Shown here one piece after another: positions 31,205 through 39,515 of a DNA stretch of 64,000 nt. Below the pieces are notes generated by a model. That model saw nothing but the letters and a program-made list of their open reading frames with translations. It did no database searches and was not told where the DNA came from. The stretch lies in NCBI RefSeq assembly GCF_001984195.1, contig NZ_MTQN01000012.1:2356001-2420000 (forward strand), read 5' to 3'. Origin of the DNA: Kribbella sp. ALI-6-A (GTDB lineage Bacteria; Actinomycetota; Actinomycetes; Propionibacteriales; Kribbellaceae). Positions within the stretch are counted from its first letter, which is position 1, and each line of letters starts with the position of its first letter. Both the position numbers and the translations under genes were made by a program.

Positions 31205-31815
31205 TGGAGCACCACCTCGGTGACGCCCCTGGGAAACGCCAACGCCAGCACCAGATCGAGCCGAACGACAACGTGAACCACAGCGACCTCGGGCTCGGAC
31301 GGAACTACGTGGGCATGGACAGGCAGGTCGCTCCCGCCTGGACCGCGGTCGCCTTCGGCGACCAGCTCGCTCACGCTTCCGTCGGTCAGGGCGGCGGGCA
31401 TCTCCCGGCGAAGGCCCTGGTTTCTCAGGCCCTGGCCGAGGGCCTTGCCGACGGCTTCCTTCGCGGTCCACAGCTGCAGGAACTTCTCGGGGGAGTCGAC
31501 CCGACCAGCCTCGGCGGGCGGAAACCAGCGAGCAGCCATCGCACCGACCGGAAAGTCGCGGCGGAGTTCGGCGTCGACTCCGACAGGCCCTGCGTGAGTG
31601 GCGGCCACAGCGACGGCGCCGGTGGTGTGGGTGAGGCTCACGTGCAGGCCGTCGACGACCGGGCGGCCGGTGGGGGTGTGGGTCAGCGGGGCGGGGTGGC
31701 CGAGGGACGTGGCGAGCTGCCGCAGCAGGTGGTGGGCGGCCTCGCGGGGGTTCTCGTCGGTGGTGCTCACCCAGACGTGCACGGGTTCCGGAGTGGGGCC
31801 CGCGGGTTCATTCAC
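31135..31815 (-). CDS. Sfp-type 4'-phosphopantetheinyl transferase
   Basis: This enzyme would add phosphopantetheine from CoA to the carrier proteins encoded next door. The 226-residue protein contains the magnesium-binding segment GPVGVDAELRRDF and the hallmark FLQLWTAKEAVGKALGQGL (W-x-x-K-E-A-x-x-K). It is divergent from the two-carrier-protein operon with 17 bases between start codons, and its 3' end overlaps the AMP ligase gene antisense by 70 bases. A second transferase, AcpS, is encoded at 57031, so this one is likely dedicated to the cluster. Confidence 0.88.
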   Translation of the reverse strand: MNEPAGPTPEPVHVWVSTTDENPREAAHHLLRQLATSLGHPAPLTHTPTGRPVVDGLHVSLTHTTGAVAVAATHAGPVGVDAELRRDFPVGAMAARWFPPAEAGRVDSPEKFLQLWTAKEAVGKALGQGLRNQGLRREMPAALTDGSVSELVAEGDRGPGGSDLPVHAHVVPSEPEVAVVHVVVRLDLVLALAFPRGVTEVVLHQGTALRSTVRSRTSFPVVVRGN

Positions 31816-31832
31816 AGGGAGAAGGTAACGCG

Positions 31833-32087
31833 ATGAAGGACGAGGTCCGCGAGTTCGTGCTCGCGCAGCTGGCCGACATGAACTACGACGTCGAGGGCAT
31901 CGACGACGCGACGACGCTCGGGCCGGCAGGGGTGGATCTGGAGTCGCTGGCGCTGGCGGATCTGTCGGTGCGGGTGGAGGACCGGTTCGGGGTGCGGTTC
32001 TCCGACGACGAGTCCGAGCAGCTGGCGTTGATGACCGTCGGCGAGTTCACCTCCGAGGTGGCCGGCCGCGCCGCGCAGCAGGTCTGA
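31833..32087 (+). CDS. Acyl carrier protein 1
   Basis: This 84-residue discrete carrier protein has the phosphopantetheine-binding Ser at residue 38 in the segment GVDLESLALADL, with four predicted helices and an acidic second helix as expected. It resembles carriers of discrete (type II) polyketide or aryl-polyene pathways more than the fatty acid AcpP. It begins a plus-strand operon that runs with 1-12 base gaps or overlaps up to 44156. The stop TGA overlaps the ATG of the second carrier. Confidence 0.88.
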   Translation: MKDEVREFVLAQLADMNYDVEGIDDATTLGPAGVDLESLALADLSVRVEDRFGVRFSDDESEQLALMTVGEFTSEVAGRAAQQV

Positions 32088-32326
32088 TGACTCAGCCGCA
32101 CGTGTCCGCTCCGCCGCCGGGGCGAGCCGAGATCGTCGACTGGCTGTCCGGTCTCGGCGAACGCCCGCCCGGCAGCGAGCGGATCGACTCGATGGAACTG
32201 GCCTGGCTGGTCCACCAGGTCGAGCAGCGCTACGCCATCGAGCTCGGCGACGAGCAACTCGAGCGCATCCACACCATCGACGACGCCGTCACCGTCCTCG
32301 CGGAAGTACTGGCCAGCCATGTCTGA
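32087..32326 (+). CDS. Acyl carrier protein 2
   Basis: This 79-residue second carrier has the phosphopantetheine Ser at residue 35 in RIDSMELAWLV, followed by a helix rich in Glu and Gln (HQVEQRYAIELGDEQL). Its N terminus is a Pro-rich leader (SAPPPGRAEI) and the protein is clearly divergent from carrier 1, so they are likely to hold different intermediates. It overlaps the ketosynthase gene by 8 bases. Confidence 0.82.
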   Translation: MTQPHVSAPPPGRAEIVDWLSGLGERPPGSERIDSMELAWLVHQVEQRYAIELGDEQLERIHTIDDAVTVLAEVLASHV

Positions 32327-33353
32327 GCGGCGGCCGGTCGCGGTCACTGGCATCTCGGTGATGAGTGCGTTGGGGCGTGGGGCGGAGGCTCAGTTGGCTG
32401 CGGCATTGACCGGTACGGCGGCCTTCACGGAGGTCCGGCGCTTCGACACCAGCCAGCGGCGAGTGACAGTGGCGGCAACCGCAACCGGCGTGGGCTCGCT
32501 CGAGGAAGAGTTGCTCGACGCAATCGGCAGCGCCTGCGCGGACGCCCGCCTGACACCGGGACAACGGGCGACGGCACCTCTCTTACTCGCGGTGCACGGC
32601 CGGTCCGAGGCACGCAGGCTGGCGACCAGAGCACACCGGATCTACACCTCCGCCTGCGTCTCAGCCAGTACGGCGGTCGCCGACGCCGCGACGCTGATCA
32701 GCCGCGGCGCCGTCGACCGGGTGATTGTTGCCGCCGGCTACCTCGTCGAGTCGGACCAGTTCGCACTCTTCGACGCCGGTCGCGCGCTGGCGGACGACGG
32801 TGTGGTCAGGCCGTTCAGCCGCGATCGCCGAGGCCTGTTGCTGGGCGACGGGGTAGCGGCTGTCGTCCTGGAGGCGGGGCAGGGGATCGCCGAGATCGCA
32901 GGCTGGGGACGAGCCGGCGACGCCTACCATCCGTGCCGCCCGGACCCCGACGGCCGAGGACTGTCGCGCGCCATCGAGTCCGCGCTGCGCAAGGCGGGTC
33001 TACCGCCCGACGTGGTCGGCTACATCAACGCCAACGCGACCGGCACCACCTTCAGCGACAGCTCCGAGGCGGCCGCGATCAACCGGGTGTTCGCGACCGA
33101 CGTACCGGTCAGCTCGACCAAGGCCGTGCACGGTCACGCGCTGGAGGCGTCCGGGCTGCTCGAACTGGTCCTCACCATCCAGGCGCTGCGGGAAGGCAAG
33201 CTGCCCGTCAACGCCGGCTTCGCCAGCAAGGACCCCGACTGCGCGCTCGACGTGATCGCGGACGCGCCGCGGCAGGCCGGATCGGCGTACGGGCTGACAC
33301 TGAACGCCGCCTTCGGGGGCGCCAACACGGCGCTGCTGGTGCGTGCCGCATGA
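32319..33353 (+). CDS. Ketosynthase homologue with Cys and one His, second His replaced by Asn
   Basis: This 344-residue thiolase-fold protein is shorter than FabF (about 410). The nucleophile Cys113 is kept in the segment YTSACVSASTA. At the place of the usual NAHGT motif it has INANATGT, so the first catalytic His is Asn239. The second His (His273, in KAVHGHALEASG) is kept, as is the glycine-rich end NAAFGGANTALL. Loss of the first His would weaken decarboxylation of malonyl-ACP, so this may be an acyltransferase or a partner subunit for the next gene or for the complete ketosynthase at 35469. One TTA codon occurs at 32583-32585. Confidence 0.82.
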   Translation: MSERRPVAVTGISVMSALGRGAEAQLAAALTGTAAFTEVRRFDTSQRRVTVAATATGVGSLEEELLDAIGSACADARLTPGQRATAPLLLAVHGRSEARRLATRAHRIYTSACVSASTAVADAATLISRGAVDRVIVAAGYLVESDQFALFDAGRALADDGVVRPFSRDRRGLLLGDGVAAVVLEAGQGIAEIAGWGRAGDAYHPCRPDPDGRGLSRAIESALRKAGLPPDVVGYINANATGTTFSDSSEAAAINRVFATDVPVSSTKAVHGHALEASGLLELVLTIQALREGKLPVNAGFASKDPDCALDVIADAPRQAGSAYGLTLNAAFGGANTALLVRAA

Positions 33354-33856
33354 AGCTCACGCTCGGACTCCCGGACCCTGTCGTGGTCACCGTCAGTCAC
33401 TGGCCGCAGCCGGGTGACGACGCCGTGGCAGGTCCGCCCGCGCTGCCGGGCTTTGTCGACTCGTCGTTCAGTCCGCTGGTCGCCGTGGTCGCCGAGCGCT
33501 GCTTCGCGCAGACCGCCGCGCGGGAACGCACCGGACTGGTCCTGGTCAGCCGCAGCGGCGACCTGGCCGGCGCCACCCACGTTCGCGAGGCCGTTGCTGA
33601 GGGCAAACGAATCGGGCCGCTGCACTTCTTCCAGTCCGTCCCGAACTCGGTCGCGGGCCACGTCGCCGCCCGGTTCGGCCTGCGAGGGCCGGTGGTCTGC
33701 ATCAGCCCGCAGGAGGACCCGCACCGCGCCGGCCTGGACGAGGCGGCGCTGCTGCTGGCCGACGGCGAGGCCGACCAGGTCCTCATCGTCCTGGTCGAAC
33801 AAGCAAGGACCGGCGACACCGCAGTCGCCCTGTTGGTGAGTGGGGGAGAACAGTGA
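33350..33856 (+). CDS. Ketosynthase-like fragment protein (KS N-terminal-like domain)
   Basis: This 168-residue protein resembles the Ketoacyl-synt_2-type proteins found beside discrete ketosynthases in aryl-polyene-type clusters. It has VPNSVAGHVAARFGLRGPVV, typical of the strand before the KS nucleophile, but where the Cys would be there is ISPQEDPHR, so it is catalytically inactive as a ketosynthase. It probably pairs with the preceding atypical ketosynthase, with which it overlaps by 4 bases, as a chain-length or docking partner. Function beyond that is not visible. Confidence 0.7.
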   Translation: MKLTLGLPDPVVVTVSHWPQPGDDAVAGPPALPGFVDSSFSPLVAVVAERCFAQTAARERTGLVLVSRSGDLAGATHVREAVAEGKRIGPLHFFQSVPNSVAGHVAARFGLRGPVVCISPQEDPHRAGLDEAALLLADGEADQVLIVLVEQARTGDTAVALLVSGGEQ

Positions 33857-35472
33857 GAACAAGCCTGCGCGCACAGCTGGCCGCGGATCCGTCCGTCGGC
33901 ACCGGCAACGTCCTGGCCACGGTGATCGCGCTCGGCGCCGACCTGTCCGGGCCGGGCCTGACCTTCGACACCGCCGTCGACCACTTCCCGGCCGAGCACC
34001 CGCTCACGCTGGGCGAGCTCGACGACCGCGTCCAGGCCCGTACGGCGTGGCTGCACGCGCGGGGAATCGGCCGGCGAGACGTGGTCGCGATCTGGGCGAC
34101 CGACGCCGCCGACATCGTGCTGAGCTTTCTCGCGCTGACCCGGGTCGGTGCGATCCCCGCGCTGCTGAACGGCAAGATGGCGCCCGCGATCGCCGCGGAG
34201 TACATCCGTCGCCTGCGCGTCGACGCCATCCTGGCCGACAGCACACATCGCGAGCTGCTCGACGGCCAGTCGGACCAGCCCGGTTCGTTGCACGGAGCCC
34301 CGATCCTGGGCACGCCGAAGGACGTGGGCACCGGCGATCCGGCGAAGGCGCCCGAGCACTACAAGCACCACCGCGACGACCCCGTGGTGATCACCCACAC
34401 CAGCGGCACCACGGGCGTACCGAAGGCGGTGCTGCACACCCACACCACCTTGTACGCCGCGCTCAAGCACCTGCTGACGATGCCGCAGGCGCAGGGCACC
34501 GACAGGATCCTGAACGCGCTGCCGATCCCGCACACCGCGACGATCCTGATGGTCAACCAGGTGCTCGGCAACCGCGCCGAGATGCTGCTGCTGTCCAGCC
34601 AGGACGCGCCGGTCGTGCTGGCCGCGATCGAGCGGTGGAAACCGCACGGTGTCTACGGGTTCGCGGTCACCTGGGCCGGGCTGGCCCGCGAGGACCTCAG
34701 CCGGTACGCCGTGGAGTCGGTGCGGCTGTGGTTCAACACCGGGGACTGCGCGCACGAGCCGCACATCCGCAAGCTGGTCGCGGCCGGGTCGCGGGAGACC
34801 GTGACGCGCGAGGGCCGGGTCACGGTACCGGGCTCGCACTTCATCGACGGGCTCGGGTCGAGCGAGATGGGGCACAACGGGTTCCACGTCACGCACACGC
34901 CGGACAGCACGCACTACGGGCGCTGCATCGGCAAGCCGTACCAGTTCGCCGAGGCCGCCGTACTCGATGCTGCGGGCAACGAGGTGCCGGACGGTACGCC
35001 GGGCATGCTCGGCTTCCGCTCGCCGTCGGTGTCGCCGGGCTACTGGAACGACTCGGTGAACACCTACCGGTTCCGGCTGAACGGCTGGTTCCTGACCGGC
35101 GACCTCGCGTACCGGGATGCGAGTGGGAACTACTTCCATCTCGACCGGGTTCCTGACGCGGTGGCCGGGTTCGACGGGCCGCAGCTCTACACGTCGCTGT
35201 CGGAGGAACGGATCCTGGCCGCGGTGCCGGAGGTCCAGGACTGCACGGTGATCGTGATCCCGCAGGGCGAGGGCTTCGTCACGGACGTCCTGCTGGAGCT
35301 GAACCAGGAGCCGGACGCCGACCTGGAGGAACGAGTCAGAGCGGCTGTCGGTGCGGAGGTTGCGGCGACGATCCGGCGGATCAGCGTGGTGGGCCAGGAC
35401 GAGGTTCCGGTGACGGTGACCGGCAAGGTCCGCAAGGTCGCGCTGCGCGAGGACCGGCTGGTGACCTCGTGA
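33853..35472 (+). CDS. Acyl-adenylating enzyme 2 (AMP-binding ligase)
   Basis: This 539-residue adenylating enzyme has the ATP loop THTSGTTGVPKAV (about residue 183), the GLGSSEMGHNG segment, the A7/A8 region GDLAYRDASGNYFHLDR and the A10-type Lys in VTVTGKVRKVAL. It is a typical acyl-CoA ligase or carrier-protein ligase. The N-terminal domain is intact. Overlaps with the KS-like protein upstream and ketosynthase downstream (4 bases each) place it in the carrier-protein operon, so it likely loads one of the two carriers. The acid is unknown, and candidates are 4-hydroxyphenylglycine or an aliphatic acid. Confidence 0.88.
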   Translation: MRTSLRAQLAADPSVGTGNVLATVIALGADLSGPGLTFDTAVDHFPAEHPLTLGELDDRVQARTAWLHARGIGRRDVVAIWATDAADIVLSFLALTRVGAIPALLNGKMAPAIAAEYIRRLRVDAILADSTHRELLDGQSDQPGSLHGAPILGTPKDVGTGDPAKAPEHYKHHRDDPVVITHTSGTTGVPKAVLHTHTTLYAALKHLLTMPQAQGTDRILNALPIPHTATILMVNQVLGNRAEMLLLSSQDAPVVLAAIERWKPHGVYGFAVTWAGLAREDLSRYAVESVRLWFNTGDCAHEPHIRKLVAAGSRETVTREGRVTVPGSHFIDGLGSSEMGHNGFHVTHTPDSTHYGRCIGKPYQFAEAAVLDAAGNEVPDGTPGMLGFRSPSVSPGYWNDSVNTYRFRLNGWFLTGDLAYRDASGNYFHLDRVPDAVAGFDGPQLYTSLSEERILAAVPEVQDCTVIVIPQGEGFVTDVLLELNQEPDADLEERVRAAVGAEVAATIRRISVVGQDEVPVTVTGKVRKVALREDRLVTS

Positions 35473-36731
35473 AGGCGGTCACCATCACCGGGATGGGCCT
35501 GCTGACGCCTGTCGGGCGGGGTGCCGACGAGGTGTTCGACGCCTTGCTGCACGGGCGCTCCGGGATCAGCCGGCCGCCGGAGGGGCACCCGGTCGCGCAT
35601 TCGATCGAGCTGGCCGGCTTCCTGGCGCCGGTCGACTCCGGCGCGATCACCAAGGGGCCCGACGGCAAGGTGATGGACCGCACGGTGATCCTCGCGCAGC
35701 TTGCCGCCGAGGATGCCCTGGCCGATGCCGGCCTGGTCGTCGGGCAGAACGTGGCCCCGGACCGGATCGGCGTCATCATCGGCGGCGTCGGCGGCATGGC
35801 CACGCTGGAGAACCAGGTGCTGGCTCGCGCCGAGCGTGGACGGGCCGCGGTCAGTCCCTATCTGCTGACCGGGATCCTCCCGAACATGCCGGCCGCCCGC
35901 GTGGCCATCCGCTTCGGCTTCCGGGGCTACACGAGTTCGGTCGGCACGGCCTGCGCGTCCGGCGCGCAGGCGATCGCCGACGCGGTGCGGCTGATCCGGT
36001 CGGGTGAGGCGGACGTCGTCCTGGCCGGTGCGAGCGAGGCTCCGCTGTTCCCGACGTTCGCCGAGACCTTCGGCAACGCGCGGGCACTGGCGAAGGGCTG
36101 GGACGACCCGACCGAGGCGAGCCGGCCGTTCGACCTGCGCCGGAACGGCTTCGTCCTGTCGGAAGGGGCCGGGCTGCTCGTCCTGGAAAGCGCCGAGCAC
36201 GCGAAAGCGCGTGGCGCGACGGGTTACGCGGACCTCGCGGGGTACGGCGTCACCGCCGATGCGCACCACCCGACGGCGCCGCGGCCGGACGGCACCGGCG
36301 CGGCCGACTGCATGCGCAAGGCGTTGGCCAGTGGCAACGTCACGCCGGACCAGGTCGGCTACGTGAACGCGCACGGGACCAGCACCAAGCTCGGCGACGT
36401 CGCCGAATCCACGGCGATCGCCCTGGCCTTCGGCGCCGCAGTCCCGGCGGTCAGCTCCACGAAGGCGCTGACCGGCCACCTGCTCGGCACCTCCGGGGTG
36501 GTCGAGGCCGCCGCGAGTGCGCTCGCGGTGAGCCGCGGGGTGCTGCCGCCGACGTACAACCTCGACGATCCGGACCCGGCCTGCCCGCTGGATCACGTCC
36601 GGAAGGAACCGCGCGACGCGCGGCCGCAGTACGCGCTGTCGAACTCGTTCGGGTTCGGCGGTCAGAACGTGAGCCTGCTGCTCGGGCGAGCGAGCACGGC
36701 GAGCCGATCGAGCACAGCGAACAACCAGTGA
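35469..36731 (+). CDS. Complete beta-ketoacyl synthase (FabF-like)
   Basis: This 420-residue KAS II-type enzyme has the full Cys-His-His set: Cys162 in the segment SVGTACASGAQ, His302 in NAHGTSTKLGD and His337 in KALTGHLLGTSG, and the end NSFGFGGQNVSLL. It would extend an acyl chain on a carrier protein with malonyl units, but no malonyl transferase, ketoreductase or dehydratase is encoded in the cluster, so either these are shared with fatty acid synthesis or the enzyme makes a single beta-keto condensation. It starts at GTG 35469 overlapping the ligase. Confidence 0.92.
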   Translation: MKAVTITGMGLLTPVGRGADEVFDALLHGRSGISRPPEGHPVAHSIELAGFLAPVDSGAITKGPDGKVMDRTVILAQLAAEDALADAGLVVGQNVAPDRIGVIIGGVGGMATLENQVLARAERGRAAVSPYLLTGILPNMPAARVAIRFGFRGYTSSVGTACASGAQAIADAVRLIRSGEADVVLAGASEAPLFPTFAETFGNARALAKGWDDPTEASRPFDLRRNGFVLSEGAGLLVLESAEHAKARGATGYADLAGYGVTADAHHPTAPRPDGTGAADCMRKALASGNVTPDQVGYVNAHGTSTKLGDVAESTAIALAFGAAVPAVSSTKALTGHLLGTSGVVEAAASALAVSRGVLPPTYNLDDPDPACPLDHVRKEPRDARPQYALSNSFGFGGQNVSLLLGRASTASRSSTANNQ

Positions 36732-36740
36732 GGGGATGGG

Positions 36741-37814
36741 ATGGAGATCTACGGGATCGACCATGTGGAGTTGTACGTCGGTGACGCGAAGCAGGCGGCG
36801 TTCTACCTGACGCACGCCTTCGGACTGCAGGTGCACGGTCAGGGGGGACCGGAGACCGGGCTGGCCGGACAGCGGTCGTTGCTGCTGCGGGAGAGCGCGG
36901 TCCAGATCGTGCTCACCTCCGGGCTGGCCTCGGACCACCCGGCGGCCGAGTACGTGCAACGGCACGGGGACGGCGTCGCGGTGGTCGGCCTGGAGGTCGA
37001 CAACGCCGCGGTCGCCTACACCGAGCTGCTCGGCCGGGGCGCCGAGTCGGTCGCCGAGCCGACGACGTACACCGACGAGCTGGAGACCACCGTCGTGGTC
37101 GCGGAGGTGGCGGGCTTCGGTGACGTCGTGCACCGGCTGGTCGAGCGGCACGGGCCGCGGCGGGAGTTCATGCCGGGGGCGTTCCAGATCAGTGAGCCGT
37201 CGAGCGGACCGGACGAGAAGCTGTTCAGCGAGATCGACCACCTGGCCATCTGCGTGCCGTCCGGGCAGCTGAAGCCGACGGTGGACTTCTACCAGCACGT
37301 GTTCGGCTTCCTGCCGATCTTCGACGAGTACATCGAGGTCGCGGGACAGGGCATGGAGTCGACGGTCGTGCAGAGCCCGTCGAAGCACGTCACGTTCACG
37401 CTGATCGAGCCGGATCCGAACCGCCGGCCCGGCCAGATCGACGACTTCCTCACCTGGCATGCCGGCGCGGGGGTCCAGCACATCGCCCTGCGCACCAGCG
37501 ACATCGTCGAGGCGGTCGGCACGCTGGCCGGTCGCGGAGTCAACTTCCTCGGCACGCCATCGGCGTACTACGCGGCGCTGCCGGAGCGGGTCGGCGAGCT
37601 GGAGACGCCGATCGAGGAGCTGAAGGAGCTCGGCATCCTGGTCGACCGCGACCACTGGGGCCAGCTGCTGCAGATCTTCACCGAGTCGATGCACGTCCGC
37701 CGGACGCTGTTCCTGGAGATCATCGAGCGGCGCGGCGCGATGACGTTCGGCAGCGGCAACATCAAGGCGCTGTACGAGGCGAAGGAGCGCGAGCTGGCAG
37801 GAGTCGAGGCATGA
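36741..37814 (+). CDS. hmaS: 4-hydroxymandelate synthase
   Basis: HmaS converts 4-hydroxyphenylpyruvate to 4-hydroxymandelate with O2 and Fe(II), the first step to 4-hydroxyphenylglycine. The 357 residues form two vicinal-oxygen-chelate domains. The Fe ligands are His167 (segment EIDHLAICV), His247 (GVQHIALRT) and Glu326 (FLEIIER). The segment STVVQSPSKHVTFTLIEPD is closer to the Amycolatopsis HmaS, as I recall it, than to 4-hydroxyphenylpyruvate dioxygenase, and Ser207 aligns with the HmaS serine that directs benzylic hydroxylation. A homogentisate-forming dioxygenase is less likely because hydroxymandelate oxidase and HpgT genes are also present. Confidence 0.85.
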   Translation: MEIYGIDHVELYVGDAKQAAFYLTHAFGLQVHGQGGPETGLAGQRSLLLRESAVQIVLTSGLASDHPAAEYVQRHGDGVAVVGLEVDNAAVAYTELLGRGAESVAEPTTYTDELETTVVVAEVAGFGDVVHRLVERHGPRREFMPGAFQISEPSSGPDEKLFSEIDHLAICVPSGQLKPTVDFYQHVFGFLPIFDEYIEVAGQGMESTVVQSPSKHVTFTLIEPDPNRRPGQIDDFLTWHAGAGVQHIALRTSDIVEAVGTLAGRGVNFLGTPSAYYAALPERVGELETPIEELKELGILVDRDHWGQLLQIFTESMHVRRTLFLEIIERRGAMTFGSGNIKALYEAKERELAGVEA

Positions 37815-38716
37815 CGCTGGAGTTCAAGCTGTCGGAGGAAGAGATCGAGCTGCTGCCTTCGGACGAGGACGTTGCCTTCTACAACGAGCACGGCTGGTAC
37901 CTGTCGAAGAAGCTGCTGACCGACGACGAGACCGACGAGCTGGTCAACGCCAGTGAGCGGTACTACGCGGGCGAGCGCGACCGGACGCTCCCGGTCCGTC
38001 CGCCGAAGCTGGCGTACTGGGATCCGTCCAAGGGCGACGTGCAGCGGCACAACGACTACGTGCACTACGAGCACGACGGCCTGGCCAAGATCCTGCGCAA
38101 GCCGCTGATCGGCGCGGTCGCGGCGCGGCTGGCGCAGGTGGACGAGATCCGGATCTTCCAGTCCACGCTGATCTACAAGCCGCCGATCTCCGGGGAGCCG
38201 TCGAACATCGTGCCCTGGCACTTCGACAAGCACTACTGGTCGTCGTCGTCCTCGGACCGGATGCTGACCGCGTTCATCCCGTTCCACGACTGCCCGCCTC
38301 AGATGGGCACGATCACGATGGTCGACGGCAGCCACCGCTGGCGGGAGATCGGCTCCGACGACACCGTGGTCCGGCACTTCGCCGAGCGGGACCGGTCGCA
38401 GCTGGAGCAGATGCTGACCGAGAACGCGTCGTACAACGGCGTCGAGGTGGTCAAGGTGCCGATCACGATCCCGCGCGGGCACATGAACTTCCACCACTGC
38501 CGGACCTACCACGGCTCCGGCGCCAACGTCAGCGACCAGCCGCGCCGCGCGATCTCCCTGCACCTGCAGGACGGCGGCAACGCCTACCGGGAGTTCCCGC
38601 TGTCGGACGGCACGCTCGCGGCCTACAACCACGACGCCGTCGTCCGGCGTACTGCCGACGGGCGGCCCGACTACGCCGACCCGGAGTTCTGCCCCACCCT
38701 CTGGGCCGATCGCTAG
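37811..38716 (+). CDS. PhyH-family Fe(II)/2-oxoglutarate-dependent oxygenase
   Basis: This 301-residue phytanoyl-CoA dioxygenase-like protein carries the iron-binding HxD motif at His137-Asp139 (segment VPWHFDKHYW), a distal His234 (RTYHGSGANV) and the 2-oxoglutarate-binding Arg at 245/246. Such enzymes hydroxylate, desaturate or halogenate small molecules in natural product pathways. It lacks a membrane anchor. It overlaps hmaS by 4 bases and is followed after 12 bases by the DUF3050 protein, so the two oxidases may act in sequence. Confidence 0.85.
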   Translation: MTLEFKLSEEEIELLPSDEDVAFYNEHGWYLSKKLLTDDETDELVNASERYYAGERDRTLPVRPPKLAYWDPSKGDVQRHNDYVHYEHDGLAKILRKPLIGAVAARLAQVDEIRIFQSTLIYKPPISGEPSNIVPWHFDKHYWSSSSSDRMLTAFIPFHDCPPQMGTITMVDGSHRWREIGSDDTVVRHFAERDRSQLEQMLTENASYNGVEVVKVPITIPRGHMNFHHCRTYHGSGANVSDQPRRAISLHLQDGGNAYREFPLSDGTLAAYNHDAVVRRTADGRPDYADPEFCPTLWADR

Positions 38717-38728
38717 AAGGAGAACGTC

Positions 38729-39514
38729 ATGTCACGTTACGACTGGGGTCAGACCCATCCCGGTATCGAGCAGTTGGAGAAGGCCGTCACGGCGGCCCGC
38801 GACAAGGTCGTGCAGCACCCGCTGTACGCGAACCTGGACACCCACGAGTCGCTGGTCACGTTCATGGAGCACCACGTCTTCGCGGTGTGGGACTTCATGT
38901 CGCTGCTGAAGTCGCTGCAGCGCGAGCTGACCTGCGTCACGGTGCCGTGGATCCCGACCGCGCACACCGGCAGTCGCCGGCTGATCAACGACATCGTCAT
39001 GGTCGAGGAGAGCGACGAGCTCGGCAACGGGTTCATCAGCCACTTCGAGCTGTACGTGAACGGGATGAAGGAAGCCGGCGCGGACACGACCGCGATCGAC
39101 CAGCTGATCGAGCTGCTGCGCGACGGCGGTTCGGTGGTCGAGTCGCTGCGGGCGGCCGGCGTACCGGAGGCGTCGATCGACTTCGCCGGCACCACCTGGG
39201 ACATCATCGAGAACGCGCCGGTGCACTGCCAGGCGGCCGCGTTCGCGTTCGGGCGCGAGGACCTGATCCCGGACATGTTCACCCAGGTCGTCGCGGTGAA
39301 CGAGCGGTCGAAGAAGCTGAACACGTTCGTCGACTATCTCGAGCGGCACATCGAGGTGGACGGCGAGTTCCACACCCCGATGGCGATGCAGATGGTCGCG
39401 GACCTGTGCGGCGACGACCAGGTCAAGTGGGACCAGTGCGCGGACACCATCAACACCGCACTGGCCGCGCGCGCCCGGCTGTGGGACGCCATCCTCGCGG
39501 CGATCAAGGGCTGA
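38729..39514 (+). CDS. DUF3050 protein, heme-oxygenase-like fold, possible diiron oxidase
   Basis: This 261-residue all-helical protein matches DUF3050 by its segments HPLYANLDTHESLVTFMEHH, VWDFMSLLKSLQREL and VEESDELGNGFISHFELYV. The last has Glu and His residues (E-E-S, then H-F-E) that with EHHVF could bind two metals, as in heme-oxygenase-like diiron oxidases (HDOs) used in several natural product pathways for N-oxygenation, C-C cleavage or desaturation. No biochemical function of DUF3050 is known to me, so this is a candidate for new chemistry. It sits between the PhyH oxygenase and the E1 genes, spaced by 12 and 1 bases. Confidence 0.75.
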   Translation: MSRYDWGQTHPGIEQLEKAVTAARDKVVQHPLYANLDTHESLVTFMEHHVFAVWDFMSLLKSLQRELTCVTVPWIPTAHTGSRRLINDIVMVEESDELGNGFISHFELYVNGMKEAGADTTAIDQLIELLRDGGSVVESLRAAGVPEASIDFAGTTWDIIENAPVHCQAAAFAFGREDLIPDMFTQVVAVNERSKKLNTFVDYLERHIEVDGEFHTPMAMQMVADLCGDDQVKWDQCADTINTALAARARLWDAILAAIKG

Positions 39515-39515
39515 G

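Noticed and set aside
36741..37814. 4-Hydroxyphenylpyruvate dioxygenase (homogentisate-forming) as the identity of this gene
   Set aside because: Residue context (Ser207 region) and the presence of hmo and hpgT in the cluster favour hydroxymandelate synthase. A direct assay would still be decisive.
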